From: JAYYZW01 sp965217605
GTDB lineage: Bacteria > Pseudomonadota > Gammaproteobacteria > Ga0077536
DNA: 64,000 nucleotides
Reading direction: 5' to 3'
Assembly: GCA_965217605.1 (NCBI GenBank)
Contig: CBDCJB010000001.1
Location: 434,001-498,000, forward strand
Shown: piece by piece, positions 34,958 through 43,784 of the stretch
Position numbering within the stretch: position 1 is the first letter of the stretch
Layout: every line of letters begins with the position of its first letter
Notes under the pieces: generated by a model
The model's input: only the letters and a program-made list of their open reading frames with translations
Database searches by the model: none
Told to the model about the DNA's origin: nothing
Position numbers and translations under genes: made by a program

Positions 34958-35826
34958 GTCATTGGTCAGATAAGAAGCAATTCGTGGACGTCGATGGCGC
35001 CCGCATGGCGTACGTCGAAATGGGGCAGGGTCGACCGATCGTCTTTCAACACGGCAATCCGACGTCTTCGTTTTTGTGGCGCAACATCATGCCGCAGCTC
35101 GCAGATCTGGGACGGTGCCTGGCGCTCGATCTGATCGGCATGGGGGATTCGGACAAGCTGCCGGATTCAGGACCGGATCGCTACACGTTTAAAGAACATC
35201 AACACTATTGGGACCGGGCGCTCGAAGCGCTCGGCGTATCGCAAGACGTCATTTTCGTGATCCACGACTGGGGCAGCGCGCTCGGCTTCGACTGGACGCG
35301 CCGGCATCCGGATGCCGTCGCCGGCGTTTGCCACATGGAAGGCGTGGTGAAACGTTTGACCTGGGAGGAATGGCCCGAGGCCGCGACCGAGATCTTTCGT
35401 ATCTTCAGATCGCCGGCAGGCGAGGAGGTCGTGCTCGAGAAAAACGTCTTCGTCGAACGGGTGTTGCCGAGCTCGATCCTGCGCAAACTCACCGAGGAAG
35501 AGATGGACGCTTATCTCGCGCCGTTCCGCAACCCCGGTGAAGACCGCAGGCCGACGCTGACCTGGCCGCGCCAGATACCGCTCGCCGACGAGCCGGTGGA
35601 TGTGTGCGAAACGGTCGACGCTTACGGCGCGTTCATGCAGAGCTCGGACATCCCCAAACTCTTCATCAACGCCGATCCCGGCATGATCATGAACGGACCG
35701 CCCGCTGATTTCGTGCGCAGTTGGAAGAATCACTCCGAAGTTACGGTCAAGGGTCTGCACTTCATTCAGGAAGACTCGCCGGATGAAATCGCCACCGCGA
35801 TCCGCAATTGGCTGCAGTCGATATAG
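34954..35826 (+). CDS. dhaA: Haloalkane dehalogenase (alpha/beta hydrolase)
   Basis: A 290-residue alpha/beta hydrolase with the full dehalogenase set: oxyanion/halide Asn in QHGNPTSSFLW, nucleophile Asp and halide-binding Trp in VIHDWGSALGFDW, acidic residue Glu in CHMEGVVK and catalytic His in GLHFIQED. This arrangement (Asp nucleophile, Asn and Trp halide ligands, Glu acid) is that of the DhaA/LinB subfamily, which hydrolyses haloalkanes to alcohols. Start at 34954 overlaps the lyase stop; longer in-frame starts lie inside the lyase gene. The symbol reflects family resemblance and has not been tested. Confidence 0.85.
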   Translation: MSHWSDKKQFVDVDGARMAYVEMGQGRPIVFQHGNPTSSFLWRNIMPQLADLGRCLALDLIGMGDSDKLPDSGPDRYTFKEHQHYWDRALEALGVSQDVIFVIHDWGSALGFDWTRRHPDAVAGVCHMEGVVKRLTWEEWPEAATEIFRIFRSPAGEEVVLEKNVFVERVLPSSILRKLTEEEMDAYLAPFRNPGEDRRPTLTWPRQIPLADEPVDVCETVDAYGAFMQSSDIPKLFINADPGMIMNGPPADFVRSWKNHSEVTVKGLHFIQEDSPDEIATAIRNWLQSI

Positions 35827-35862
35827 GGCGGCGGGCGCGGGGCAGTTGAGGGGATTCGAGCC

Positions 35863-36681
35863 ATGAGCGCACACAACCAGCAAGCCGGCAAGGTGACCAC
35901 AAAAACCTTGCGTGAGATGAAAGAAAACGGTGAAAAAATCGCCTGCATCACTGCCTACGACGCGGCGTTTGCCCACATCATCGACGAGGCCGGAATGGAC
36001 GTGATCCTGATCGGTGATTCGGTCGGCATGGTGGTCCAAGGCCACGCAACGACGATACCGGTGACGGTCGATGAGATCGTCTATCACACGCAACTCGTGG
36101 CGCGCGGCACTGAACGCGCCATGCTGATGGCCGACATGCCGTTCATGAGCTATTCGTCGCCGCAGGATTGTCTGCGCAACGCCGCCCGCATGATGAAGGA
36201 AGGCGGGGCCGAAGTGGTCAAGCTCGAATGGGGCGAGCTCGAGATCGACATGGTGGCGCGCTTGACCGAATGCGGCATACCCGTGTGCGCGCATCTCGGC
36301 TTGACGCCCCAGGCGATCCACAAATACGGCGGGTATCGCGTGCAGGGGCGCGAGGAGAAAGCCGCACAGAAAATGAAACAGGATGCGCTGGCCTTGGAGG
36401 CGGCCGGCGCGGATATCCTATTGCTCGAATGTGTCCCTAGCAGCCTGGCTGCGGATATCACCCAAGCTGCGGCCGTACCGGTAATCGGCATCGGCGCCGG
36501 GCCCGACGCCGACGGCCAGATCCTCGTTCTGTACGATGTTTTGGACATCGCGCCCGGGAAACGCACGCGTTTCTCCAAGAATTACATGGCTACCGCCGGA
36601 TCCGTCCGTGGGGCCGTCGAAACTTATGTAAAAGAGGTCAAATCGGTCGCGTTTCCGACGGCGCAATACGCGTTTGAATGA
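35863..36681 (+). CDS. panB: 3-methyl-2-oxobutanoate hydroxymethyltransferase
   Basis: A 272-residue protein of the normal PanB length. It converts 2-oxoisovalerate and methylene-THF to ketopantoate, the first committed step of pantothenate synthesis. Seen: ACITAYDAAFAHIIDEAGMD, LIGDSVGMVVQGHATT (metal Asp), MADMPFMSY (metal Asp), AEVVKLEWGE (Lys and Glu), and LLLECVPSSLA (catalytic Glu). No panC or panD follows. It lies between the dehalogenase operon and the TetR/IcmF unit; a CoA-heavy pathway would profit from pantothenate supply, but this link is inference. Confidence 0.95.
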   Translation: MSAHNQQAGKVTTKTLREMKENGEKIACITAYDAAFAHIIDEAGMDVILIGDSVGMVVQGHATTIPVTVDEIVYHTQLVARGTERAMLMADMPFMSYSSPQDCLRNAARMMKEGGAEVVKLEWGELEIDMVARLTECGIPVCAHLGLTPQAIHKYGGYRVQGREEKAAQKMKQDALALEAAGADILLLECVPSSLAADITQAAAVPVIGIGAGPDADGQILVLYDVLDIAPGKRTRFSKNYMATAGSVRGAVETYVKEVKSVAFPTAQYAFE

Positions 36682-36687
36682 GATAGA

Positions 36688-36747
36688 GATTCGCCAGCTT
36701 GCTGGCTACTACATAGACGAGGACACCGTAGGACCCACCTTGCCGGT
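36688..36747. repeat. Diverged REP-like inverted pair
   Basis: 36688-36712 (GATTCGCC...GGCTACTAC) and 36728-36747 (GTAGGACCCACC...) are diverged, opposed copies of the unit seen at 10705-10729 and 58127-58151. The first contains a GCCAGC-TT-GCTGGC hairpin. It lies just after panB and may act at its transcript end. Confidence 0.5.
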
Positions 36748-36764
36748 GTAAAAGGTCTATTCGA

Positions 36765-36787
36765 TACTTGCTTGTTGCAAACAAGTA
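36765..36787. promoter_or_regulatory. Possible TetR operator
   Basis: TACTTG and CAAGTA form an inverted repeat with 11 bases between them, 24 bases upstream of the tetR start. The spacing and place fit autoregulation by the TetR protein, but the arms are short. Confidence 0.4.
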
Positions 36788-36811
36788 ACAAAACCGACAT
36801 AATCGCCGTCC

Positions 36812-37480
36812 ATGGAAACTGAGTTCAGCCTCGACAACGGCCGCCGCACCCAGGCGCAACGCACCGCGCTGTCCGACGCCCGCATGCTGGAGGCCGCCGT
36901 GCAACTGATCTGCGAGCGCGGCGCAGCGGGCACCACGCTCAAGGAAGTCGGTGAACGCGCCGGCTACAGCCGCGGATTGGCGAGTTACCGTTTCGGCAAC
37001 AAAAGCGGCTTATTCGCGTTCATTATCCGCTCGATCGGCGAGGCCTGGCTGCACGAGTTGCGCCGTGCGGTCCGCGATGCCGTCGGGGTCGAAGCCATTG
37101 AAGCGGCGACCGACGCGCATTACGAGTTCGTCGTCGACGGCGCCGATCGCATTCGCGCGTTTTACATCCTGTGGTTCGACTCCATCGGACCGGACGCAGA
37201 TCTGAAACAGGTCGTCGCGCATATCCACGAGCGGCGGCGGCGCGATGTCGCCGATTGGATCGAAAAAGGGATCGCGGCCGGTTCGATCGACGCAGACGTC
37301 GACATCGAGGGCACGGCCGAGCAGTTCTGCGCCGCCATCATCGGCATCGTCTATCAATGGCTGGTGACGCCCGCTGCACTTTCACACATCCACTTCCTAC
37401 ACGAATCGTTGAAAAAACAAACCGCTATTGCGCTGTCCAGACCCACCCTTCTATCCGCACAGACGGAGAACGCATCATGA
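36812..37480 (+). CDS. TetR/AcrR-family transcriptional regulator
   Basis: A 222-residue repressor-type protein. The N-terminal helix-turn-helix is seen as ERGAAGTTLKEVGERAGYSR followed by YRFGNKSGLFAFII (residues 36-73), the TetR signature. The C-terminal ligand domain is unspecific. The stop overlaps the IcmF start (ATGA), so the two genes are co-transcribed. It likely senses an acyl-CoA or related compound and controls the icmF operon; this is inferred from position. Confidence 0.92.
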   Translation: METEFSLDNGRRTQAQRTALSDARMLEAAVQLICERGAAGTTLKEVGERAGYSRGLASYRFGNKSGLFAFIIRSIGEAWLHELRRAVRDAVGVEAIEAATDAHYEFVVDGADRIRAFYILWFDSIGPDADLKQVVAHIHERRRRDVADWIEKGIAAGSIDADVDIEGTAEQFCAAIIGIVYQWLVTPAALSHIHFLHESLKKQTAIALSRPTLLSAQTENAS

Positions 37481-40400
37481 GCACCCACGCGGAAGATCTG
37501 AACAAAGTCCCGGAATCGTCCGCCGAATCCACCCCCATGCGGTTTGTCACCGCCGCATCGTTGTTCGACGGACACGACGCGGCCATCAACGTCATGCGGC
37601 GCCTCATCCAGGCGGAAGGCACGGAAGTCGTGCATCTCGGGCACAACCGCTCGGTCGCGGACGTCGTGCGTGCGGCGATCCAGGAAGACGCCGACGGTAT
37701 CGCCATCAGTTCGTATCAAGGCGGTCATAACGAATATTTCCGTTACATGGTCGACATGCTGCGCGAGGCGGGCGCCGGGCACGTGCGCATCTTCGGTGGC
37801 GGCGGCGGCACTATCACGCCCGAAGAGATAAGCGTACTCGAAAGCTACGGCGTCGAGCGCATCTATCATCCGCACGACGGCATGGACATGGGTTTGACCG
37901 GCATGATCGCCGACCTGGTCAACCGCGCCGCGGCCGCACGCCGCCACACCGCGATCCCCGAACGGACCAGCCGCGATGATTTTCTAAGTATCGCGCAAAT
38001 GCTGTCCGCGCTCGAAGACGGCGTGATTTCCGAGACCCGCCTGGAGACGCTGCGCAAGGAATGGCGCATGGCCGCGGGACAGGTTCCGGTGATCGGCATC
38101 ACCGGCACGGGCGGGGCGGGCAAGAGCAGCGTGACCGACGAGATCCTGTCGCGCTGCTGTCAGTATTTCACCGACAAAGCCATCGCGGTGCTGGCCGTCG
38201 ATCCGACGCGCCGGCGTACCGGCGGCGCGGTGCTGGGCGATCGCATCCGCATGAACAGCTTGCGCCACGAAACCATCTATATGCGCTCGATGGCGACCCG
38301 CCGCCAGCATCTGTCCACCAGCGCGATGCTGGCCGATGCGATCGGTTTCCTCAAATCATCGGGCTTCGACCTCATCATCGTCGAGACGGCCGGGATCGGC
38401 CAGAGCGATAGTGAGATCGTCGATCTGGTCGACCTCTCGATGTATGTCATGACCAGCGAATACGGCGCGGCGAGCCAGCTCGAGAAGATCGACATGCTCG
38501 ACTTCGCCGATCTCGTCGTGCTCAACAAATACGACAAGCGCGGCGCCGAGGACGCCCTGCGCGACGTGCGCAAGCAGTGGAAGCGCAACCATCAGAACTT
38601 CGACATAGCGGACGATGACATTCCAGTGTTCCCGACGATCGCGAGCCAATTCAACGATCCGGGGATGACGTGGATGTTCGTCAACCTATGCGGCCAGTTA
38701 ACACAGAAACTCGACCTCGATCTGCAAACCTGGACGCCCGCGATCGATACCGCCGTCAAAGAACCGCGCGCAACGGTGCTCATACCCGGCAACCGCACCC
38801 GCTATCTCGCGGAGATCGCGGAGCAGGGCCGGGCCGTCAATGCGACCGTCGAGCAACGATGCGATGCGGCCAATCGAGCGCGATACGCTTACGAAGCCCT
38901 GAAAGTGCTCGAAGATACCGCGCTACCGACCGCTTTTTCGCCGTATGCGCAGGCGTCGATGACCGCCGGCGGCGACGGTTCGATGCTGTGCCTGCGCCAG
39001 CGCTACAACGCGGCGCTCGATGACCTCGGACAGGAGGCGCGCCAACTGCTCTGCGATTGGCCGGCGCGCTACCGCGCCATCACCGACGACACCTACGGCT
39101 ATGAAGTGCGCGGCAAGATGATCGAGGGCGACAATTACACCGAAAGCCTCAGCCATCAACGGATCCCCAAGATAGCACCGCCGAAATTCGACGGCTGGGG
39201 CGATCTGTTGCGCTATTTGATGCGGGAAAACCTGCCGGGGGCCTATCCGTATACCGGCGGCGTCTTTCCCTACCGGCGCGAAGGCGAAGACCCGACGCGC
39301 ATGTTTGCCGGCGAAGGCACGCCCGAGCGCTCCAATCGGCGCTTTCACTATCTGTCGGACGGCCACCCGGCGGCGCGCCTGTCGACCGCCTTCGATTCGG
39401 TGACCTTGTACGGTGAAGATCCGCACGAGCGTCCGGACATTTACGGCAAGGTCGGTAATTCGGGGGTGTCGATCGCGTCCGTCGATGACGCCAAGAAGCT
39501 CTACTCCGGCTTCGACCTGTGTTCACCGAAGACCTCGGTGTCGATGACGATCAACGGCCCGGCGCCCATCATCCTCGCCTTCTTCATGAACGCCGCCATC
39601 GATCAGCAAGTCGAGAAGCACTTGAAGGAAAGCGGCCGGTGGGAAGACGCGGAAAAAGCCATCGCCAAATACTTCAAAGGACGCCAGCGCCCGCAATATC
39701 AGGGCCAGCGCCCATCGAGCAACGACGGTCTCGGGCTCGGCCTGTTGGGGATCTCGGGCGATCACCTGGTCGATGCGGAAACCTATGCGCGCATCAAGCG
39801 CGATACGCTGGCATCGGTGCGCGGCACCGTGCAGGCAGACATTCTGAAAGAAGATCAAGCGCAAAACACCTGTATCTTCTCGACGGAATTCGCGATGAAG
39901 ATGATGGGCGATGTGCAAGCCTATTTCATCGATCATAACGTGCGTAACTTCTACAGCGTGTCGATCAGCGGCTATCACATTGCGGAAGCGGGCGCGAATC
40001 CGATCTCGCAGCTCGCGTTTACGCTCGCCAACGGCTTCACCATCGTGGAGTACTATCTGGCGCGCGGCATGCAGATCGACGATTTCGGTCCCAACCTGAG
40101 CTTTTTCTTCAGCAACGGCATGGATCCGGAATACACGGTCATCGGGCGGGTGGCGCGCCGCATCTGGGCGCGCGCCATGCGCGAGCGTTACGGCGCGAGC
40201 CCGCGCAGCCAGATGCTCAAATACCATTGCCAGACCTCGGGACGCAGCCTGCATGCACAGGAGATCGGGTTCAACGACATCCGTACGACCTTACAAGCGC
40301 TCTACGCGCTGTTCGACAACTGCAACAGCCTGCATACCAACGCCTTCGACGAAGCGATCACGACGCCGACCGAGGAATCCGTGCGCCGCGCCGTGGCCAT

Positions 40401-40923
40401 CCAATTGGTGATCAACCGTGAGTTGGGCTTGAACTTCTGTGAAAACCCTTGGCAGGGTTCATTCATCATCAATGAACTCACGGATCTCGTCGAGGAGGCC
40501 GTGTACAAGGAATTCGAGAGCATCTCTGAGCGGGGCGGGGTGCTCGGGGCGATGGATACGATGTACCAGCGCGGCAAGATTCAGGAAGAAAGCTTGTATT
40601 ACGAGCACAAGAAGCACGATGGCAGCTTACTGCTGATCGGCGTGAACACCTTTCTGCCCAAGAAAGGGCAAGAGGACGAGGTCAAGGAGATCGAGTTGAT
40701 GCGTTCGACCGAAGCGGAAAAGCAGGATCAAATTACCTCGATCCGAAATTTCCAGGCGATACACGCCGACGACGGACCGCGCGAGCTCGAAGCCCTGCAA
40801 GGTGTCGCGCGGCAACGCGAAAATTGCTTCGCCGCACTCATGGAGACGGTGAAGCACGGCTCCCTGGGGCAGATTTCGGGCGCGCTCTATGACGTCGGCG
40901 GCGAGTATCGCCGCAATATGTAG
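37477..40923 (+). CDS. icmF: Fused isobutyryl-CoA mutase (IcmF)
   Basis: A 1148-residue coenzyme-B12 mutase with its G-protein chaperone built in. Order seen: B12-binding domain with FDGHDAAINVMRR (about residues 24-36) and GGGGGTITPEE; P-loop GITGTGGAGKSS (about 205), FADLVVLNKYDKRG (NKxD) and VETAGIGQSDSE of the GTPase; then the large mutase barrel (HYLSDGHPAARLSTAFDS, GNSGVSIASVDDAK, YHCQTSGRSLHAQEI). IcmF interconverts isobutyryl- and n-butyryl-CoA; some relatives act on isovaleryl/pivalyl-CoA, and active-site residues would decide. Upstream in-frame codons lie inside tetR and were discarded. Confidence 0.94.
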   Translation: MSTHAEDLNKVPESSAESTPMRFVTAASLFDGHDAAINVMRRLIQAEGTEVVHLGHNRSVADVVRAAIQEDADGIAISSYQGGHNEYFRYMVDMLREAGAGHVRIFGGGGGTITPEEISVLESYGVERIYHPHDGMDMGLTGMIADLVNRAAAARRHTAIPERTSRDDFLSIAQMLSALEDGVISETRLETLRKEWRMAAGQVPVIGITGTGGAGKSSVTDEILSRCCQYFTDKAIAVLAVDPTRRRTGGAVLGDRIRMNSLRHETIYMRSMATRRQHLSTSAMLADAIGFLKSSGFDLIIVETAGIGQSDSEIVDLVDLSMYVMTSEYGAASQLEKIDMLDFADLVVLNKYDKRGAEDALRDVRKQWKRNHQNFDIADDDIPVFPTIASQFNDPGMTWMFVNLCGQLTQKLDLDLQTWTPAIDTAVKEPRATVLIPGNRTRYLAEIAEQGRAVNATVEQRCDAANRARYAYEALKVLEDTALPTAFSPYAQASMTAGGDGSMLCLRQRYNAALDDLGQEARQLLCDWPARYRAITDDTYGYEVRGKMIEGDNYTESLSHQRIPKIAPPKFDGWGDLLRYLMRENLPGAYPYTGGVFPYRREGEDPTRMFAGEGTPERSNRRFHYLSDGHPAARLSTAFDSVTLYGEDPHERPDIYGKVGNSGVSIASVDDAKKLYSGFDLCSPKTSVSMTINGPAPIILAFFMNAAIDQQVEKHLKESGRWEDAEKAIAKYFKGRQRPQYQGQRPSSNDGLGLGLLGISGDHLVDAETYARIKRDTLASVRGTVQADILKEDQAQNTCIFSTEFAMKMMGDVQAYFIDHNVRNFYSVSISGYHIAEAGANPISQLAFTLANGFTIVEYYLARGMQIDDFGPNLSFFFSNGMDPEYTVIGRVARRIWARAMRERYGASPRSQMLKYHCQTSGRSLHAQEIGFNDIRTTLQALYALFDNCNSLHTNAFDEAITTPTEESVRRAVAIQLVINRELGLNFCENPWQGSFIINELTDLVEEAVYKEFESISERGGVLGAMDTMYQRGKIQEESLYYEHKKHDGSLLLIGVNTFLPKKGQEDEVKEIELMRSTEAEKQDQITSIRNFQAIHADDGPRELEALQGVARQRENCFAALMETVKHGSLGQISGALYDVGGEYRRNM

Positions 40924-40934
40924 CCGCGATCACG

Positions 40935-41744
40935 ATGGCGACCGATGCCTTCGGGCAAGACCATCCGGTTGCGGACGACAGCGCCCGCATCGTCTCGCTC
41001 GTGCCGAGCATTACCGAACTCCTGTTCGACCTGTCCTTGAGCGCTCAGGTCGTGGGGCGCACCGGCTTCTGTATTCACCCGCAAGCTGAGGTCCGTGGGG
41101 TCACGAAGATCGGGGGCACCAAAGACGTGAACCTCGATGCGGTGCGCGAATTGCGGCCGAGCCACGTCATCGTCAATATCGACGAGAATACCCGCGAAAT
41201 ATTCGATGCCCTCAAAGGCTTCGTCCCGCATGTGATCGTCACGCATCCCAACGCGCCGCGGGACAACTTCGCGCTCTATGAATTATTGGGCGCCGTATTC
41301 GATCGCCGTACCCAAGCGCAACATCTTGCAGACGCGTTCGAAAAGGCGTTGCAACAGCTCGCTGACGCGAGCCGCACGGCGCCCCGGCGACGCGTCTTGT
41401 ATTTGATCTGGCGCAAACCCTGGATGACGGTGTCGACCGACACCTATATTTCGCGCACGCTGGCGCTCCTCAACTGGGAGACGATACCGGGTACTGACGA
41501 AGCGCGTTATCCCACACTCAGCGACGTTGAGCTCGGGCGCCTGCCGGTTGACTTGTGCCTGCTCAGCAGCGAACCGTATCCGTTTCGGGACAAGCACGTC
41601 GAGGAGGTGGCCGCGCTACTCGGAACCGCGATCCCGGTTAAATTGATCGACGGCGAAATGGTGTCCTGGTACGGCAGCCGCGCGATCGCGGGCTTGGCGT
41701 ATCTCGCTGACTTTGCGGCGAGCGCAATGGAGTGCGCGGCGTGA
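40935..41744 (+). CDS. BtuF-like helical-backbone metal receptor, no signal peptide
   Basis: A 269-residue protein of the periplasmic cobalamin/siderophore-binding fold. Seen: RIVSLVPSITELLFDL (N-terminal lobe), GRTGFCIHP, KIGGTKDVNLDAVRELRPSHVIV (in parts) and, in the C-terminal lobe, MVSWYGSRAIAGLAYL. The N-terminus MATDAFGQDHPVADDS has neither a signal peptide nor a lipobox, so it should stay in the cytosol. It starts 11 bases after icmF, a B12-dependent enzyme. Cobalamin handling for IcmF is a reasonable inference; no ABC-transporter genes are nearby. Confidence 0.83.
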   Translation: MATDAFGQDHPVADDSARIVSLVPSITELLFDLSLSAQVVGRTGFCIHPQAEVRGVTKIGGTKDVNLDAVRELRPSHVIVNIDENTREIFDALKGFVPHVIVTHPNAPRDNFALYELLGAVFDRRTQAQHLADAFEKALQQLADASRTAPRRRVLYLIWRKPWMTVSTDTYISRTLALLNWETIPGTDEARYPTLSDVELGRLPVDLCLLSSEPYPFRDKHVEEVAALLGTAIPVKLIDGEMVSWYGSRAIAGLAYLADFAASAMECAA

Positions 41745-41974
41745 CCCTTGCCGATGCGGTCGAATCGCCCTGTGTCGATGTCTGCGTGCTGGACGAGGCG
41801 CGCGGTTGCTGTACGGGGTGTTTCAGAACGCTCGAGGAAATCGGCGCGTGGATGCTCTACACGTCGGAGCAACGCGCCGGAATCCTGTCCTTGCTCGAAC
41901 GACGCCGGATCGAATTCAATCAATCAAAGCGCGCACAGAAACCACACCCAAGGGGATCTCACGATGACTTATGA
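41741..41974 (+). CDS. DUF1289-domain protein
   Basis: A small protein (77 residues from GTG 41741, 80 from GTG 41732) with four cysteines in the DUF1289 pattern: SPCVDVCVLDEARGCCTGCF, followed by R-T-L-E-E-I-x-x-W. The Cys spacing suggests metal or Fe-S binding; no function is known. It overlaps the stop of the BtuF-like gene (GTGA) and the start of the next crotonase by 11 bases, so it belongs to the operon. Confidence 0.85.
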   Translation: MTLADAVESPCVDVCVLDEARGCCTGCFRTLEEIGAWMLYTSEQRAGILSLLERRRIEFNQSKRAQKPHPRGSHDDL

Positions 41975-42755
41975 AACCTTGACCTTCGAGCGTGACGGCG
42001 GTGTCGCCGTCATCACACTCAACCGTCCAGACGCCGCGAACAGTCTCGATGTCCCGATGTCCGAGGAACTGGTCAAAGTTGCCACGCATTGCGATTCGAA
42101 CCCGGACATCCGCGCCGTCGTATTGACCGCTTCGGGCAAGATGTTTTGCGCCGGCGGCGATCTGAAAAGTTTCGCCGCCCAGGGCGACGGCATGCCCGAG
42201 TACATGCGTTACGCGACGACTGGATTGCATGGCGCGATCGCGCGCTTCGCGCGCATGAACGCGCCGTATCTGGTTGCCGTCAACGGTATGGCCGCGGGCG
42301 CGGGATTCAGCATCGCTATCACGGGCGACCTGGTCTTCGCAGCCGAATCGGCCAAGTTCACCGAAGCCTATACGCGCGTCGGTGTCTCACCCGACGGCAG
42401 CAGCACCTATTTCCTGCCGCGCCTGGTCGGCGCGACGAAAGCCAAGCGTTTGATCTTCATGAATGACATCTTGACCGCCACGGAGGCTTTTGAGTGGGGC
42501 CTGGTGACCGAAGTCGTCCCCGACGACGAGTTGATGGCGCGTACGCTCGAGGTTGCGCATGACCTGGCCACCGGGCCGACCATGGCCTACGGAGAAGCGA
42601 AGCGGCTGATCGCGGACACCTTCAGCAACACGCTCGAGACGCAGATGGAACTCGAAACCCGCGCGATCTGCGGCCTCGCGACCCACACCGAAGACGCCAA
42701 AACGGGCATCCACGGCTTTGCGAACAAAGAAAAATTCACCTTCAACGGACGCTGA
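41964..42755 (+). CDS. Crotonase-family isomerase (PaaG-like)
   Basis: A 263-residue crotonase. Start at ATG 41964 with AGGGGATC nine bases before; the longer frame from 41748 overlaps DUF1289. Seen: GKMFCAGGDLKSFAAQGD (oxyanion loop), GMAAGAGFSIAITGDLVFAA and TRVGVSPDGSSTYFLPRLVG. Both hydratase glutamates are replaced, and an Asp in the SPDGSS position is kept, as in PaaG-type enoyl-CoA isomerases. So a double-bond or ring isomerisation is more likely than hydration. Substrate unknown. Confidence 0.92.
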   Translation: MTYETLTFERDGGVAVITLNRPDAANSLDVPMSEELVKVATHCDSNPDIRAVVLTASGKMFCAGGDLKSFAAQGDGMPEYMRYATTGLHGAIARFARMNAPYLVAVNGMAAGAGFSIAITGDLVFAAESAKFTEAYTRVGVSPDGSSTYFLPRLVGATKAKRLIFMNDILTATEAFEWGLVTEVVPDDELMARTLEVAHDLATGPTMAYGEAKRLIADTFSNTLETQMELETRAICGLATHTEDAKTGIHGFANKEKFTFNGR

Positions 42756-42761
42756 GCAAGG

Positions 42762-43769
42762 ATGAAAGCATTGCGCCTGCACGAACTCGGGGGCCCAGAA
42801 AAACTCGTCATCGAAGATATCGACACCCCCGAACCCGCATCGGGCGAGGTGCGCGTGGCGCTCAAAGCGGCGGCCTTGAACCGCCGCGATGTCTGGATCA
42901 CGGTCGGCGCCTATCCCCGCATTCAGTTTCCCGCGGTGTGCGGATCGGACGGCGCAGGCGTGGTCGAGGCAGTGGGAGAGGGCGTCGACGAGTCGGTAAT
43001 TGGGCGCGAAGTCGTGCTCTATCCGGCGCGTGATTGGGGCGACGATCCCCGTTGCGGGGGACCGAATTTCCGCGTGCTCGGCATGCCGGATCAAGGCACG
43101 TTCGCCGACTACGTTTGCGTGCCGCAGGATGGCGTCGTCGCCAAACCCGCGCATTTGAGCTGGGCCGAAGCCGCCGCGATTCCTCTGGCCGGCATGACCG
43201 CCTGGCGCGCGACGGTGACGCACGGCGAAGTCAGTGCCGGCCAGAAGGTGCTGGTCACCGGCGTCGGCGGGGGCTGCGCCGGGTTTGCGCTGATGTGGGC
43301 GCGCGGCCACGACGCCGAAGTCTTCGTCACCAGCAGCAGTAAGGAAAAGATCGATCAAGCGGTGGCACTCGGCGCCCGTGCCGGGTTCGACTACCGGACG
43401 GAGAAATGGGGTCGCGCCGTCCGCGAAGCCACCGGCGGGATCGATCTCGTCATCGACAGCGGCGGCGGCGACGGGATTCACGAGGCCCTCGATACCTTGA
43501 ACCCCGGTGGCCGCTATGTCTTTTTCGGCGCGACCCAGGGCAACGCAGCGGAAGGGCTCAACATGGCGAAGCTGTTCTTCCGCCAGGTGCGGATCCAAGG
43601 CTCGACCATGGGACGCCCGCAGGAATTTCGCGCCATGGTCGACTTCGTCACGGCCGGTGCGGTCAAACCCGTCGTCGATGCCGTCTTGCCGGTCGATCAA
43701 GCGGTCGCGGCGCACCGGAAACTGCTCGATGCCGAGCAAATGGGTAAAATCGTGTTAGAGATCGCCTAA
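42762..43769 (+). CDS. Zinc-independent MDR oxidoreductase (quinone/enoyl reductase-like)
   Basis: A 335-residue medium-chain reductase. Seen: GEVRVALKAAALNRRDVWI, CGSDGAGVVEAVG (no GHE, so no catalytic-zinc site) and the Rossmann motif VLVTGVGGGCAGFALMWA. NAD(P)H-dependent reduction of an enoyl-CoA, enone or quinone is expected. Six bases separate it from the crotonase and 15 from the monooxygenase, so the three share a transcript. Confidence 0.92.
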   Translation: MKALRLHELGGPEKLVIEDIDTPEPASGEVRVALKAAALNRRDVWITVGAYPRIQFPAVCGSDGAGVVEAVGEGVDESVIGREVVLYPARDWGDDPRCGGPNFRVLGMPDQGTFADYVCVPQDGVVAKPAHLSWAEAAAIPLAGMTAWRATVTHGEVSAGQKVLVTGVGGGCAGFALMWARGHDAEVFVTSSSKEKIDQAVALGARAGFDYRTEKWGRAVREATGGIDLVIDSGGGDGIHEALDTLNPGGRYVFFGATQGNAAEGLNMAKLFFRQVRIQGSTMGRPQEFRAMVDFVTAGAVKPVVDAVLPVDQAVAAHRKLLDAEQMGKIVLEIA

Positions 43770-43784
43770 ATTACAGAGAGCGTT

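Noticed and set aside
42387..43739. 450-residue open frame on the minus strand
   Set aside because: Antisense to the PaaG-like and MDR genes, both with clear motifs and ribosome sites. The protein is Arg/His/Asp-rich without family features.
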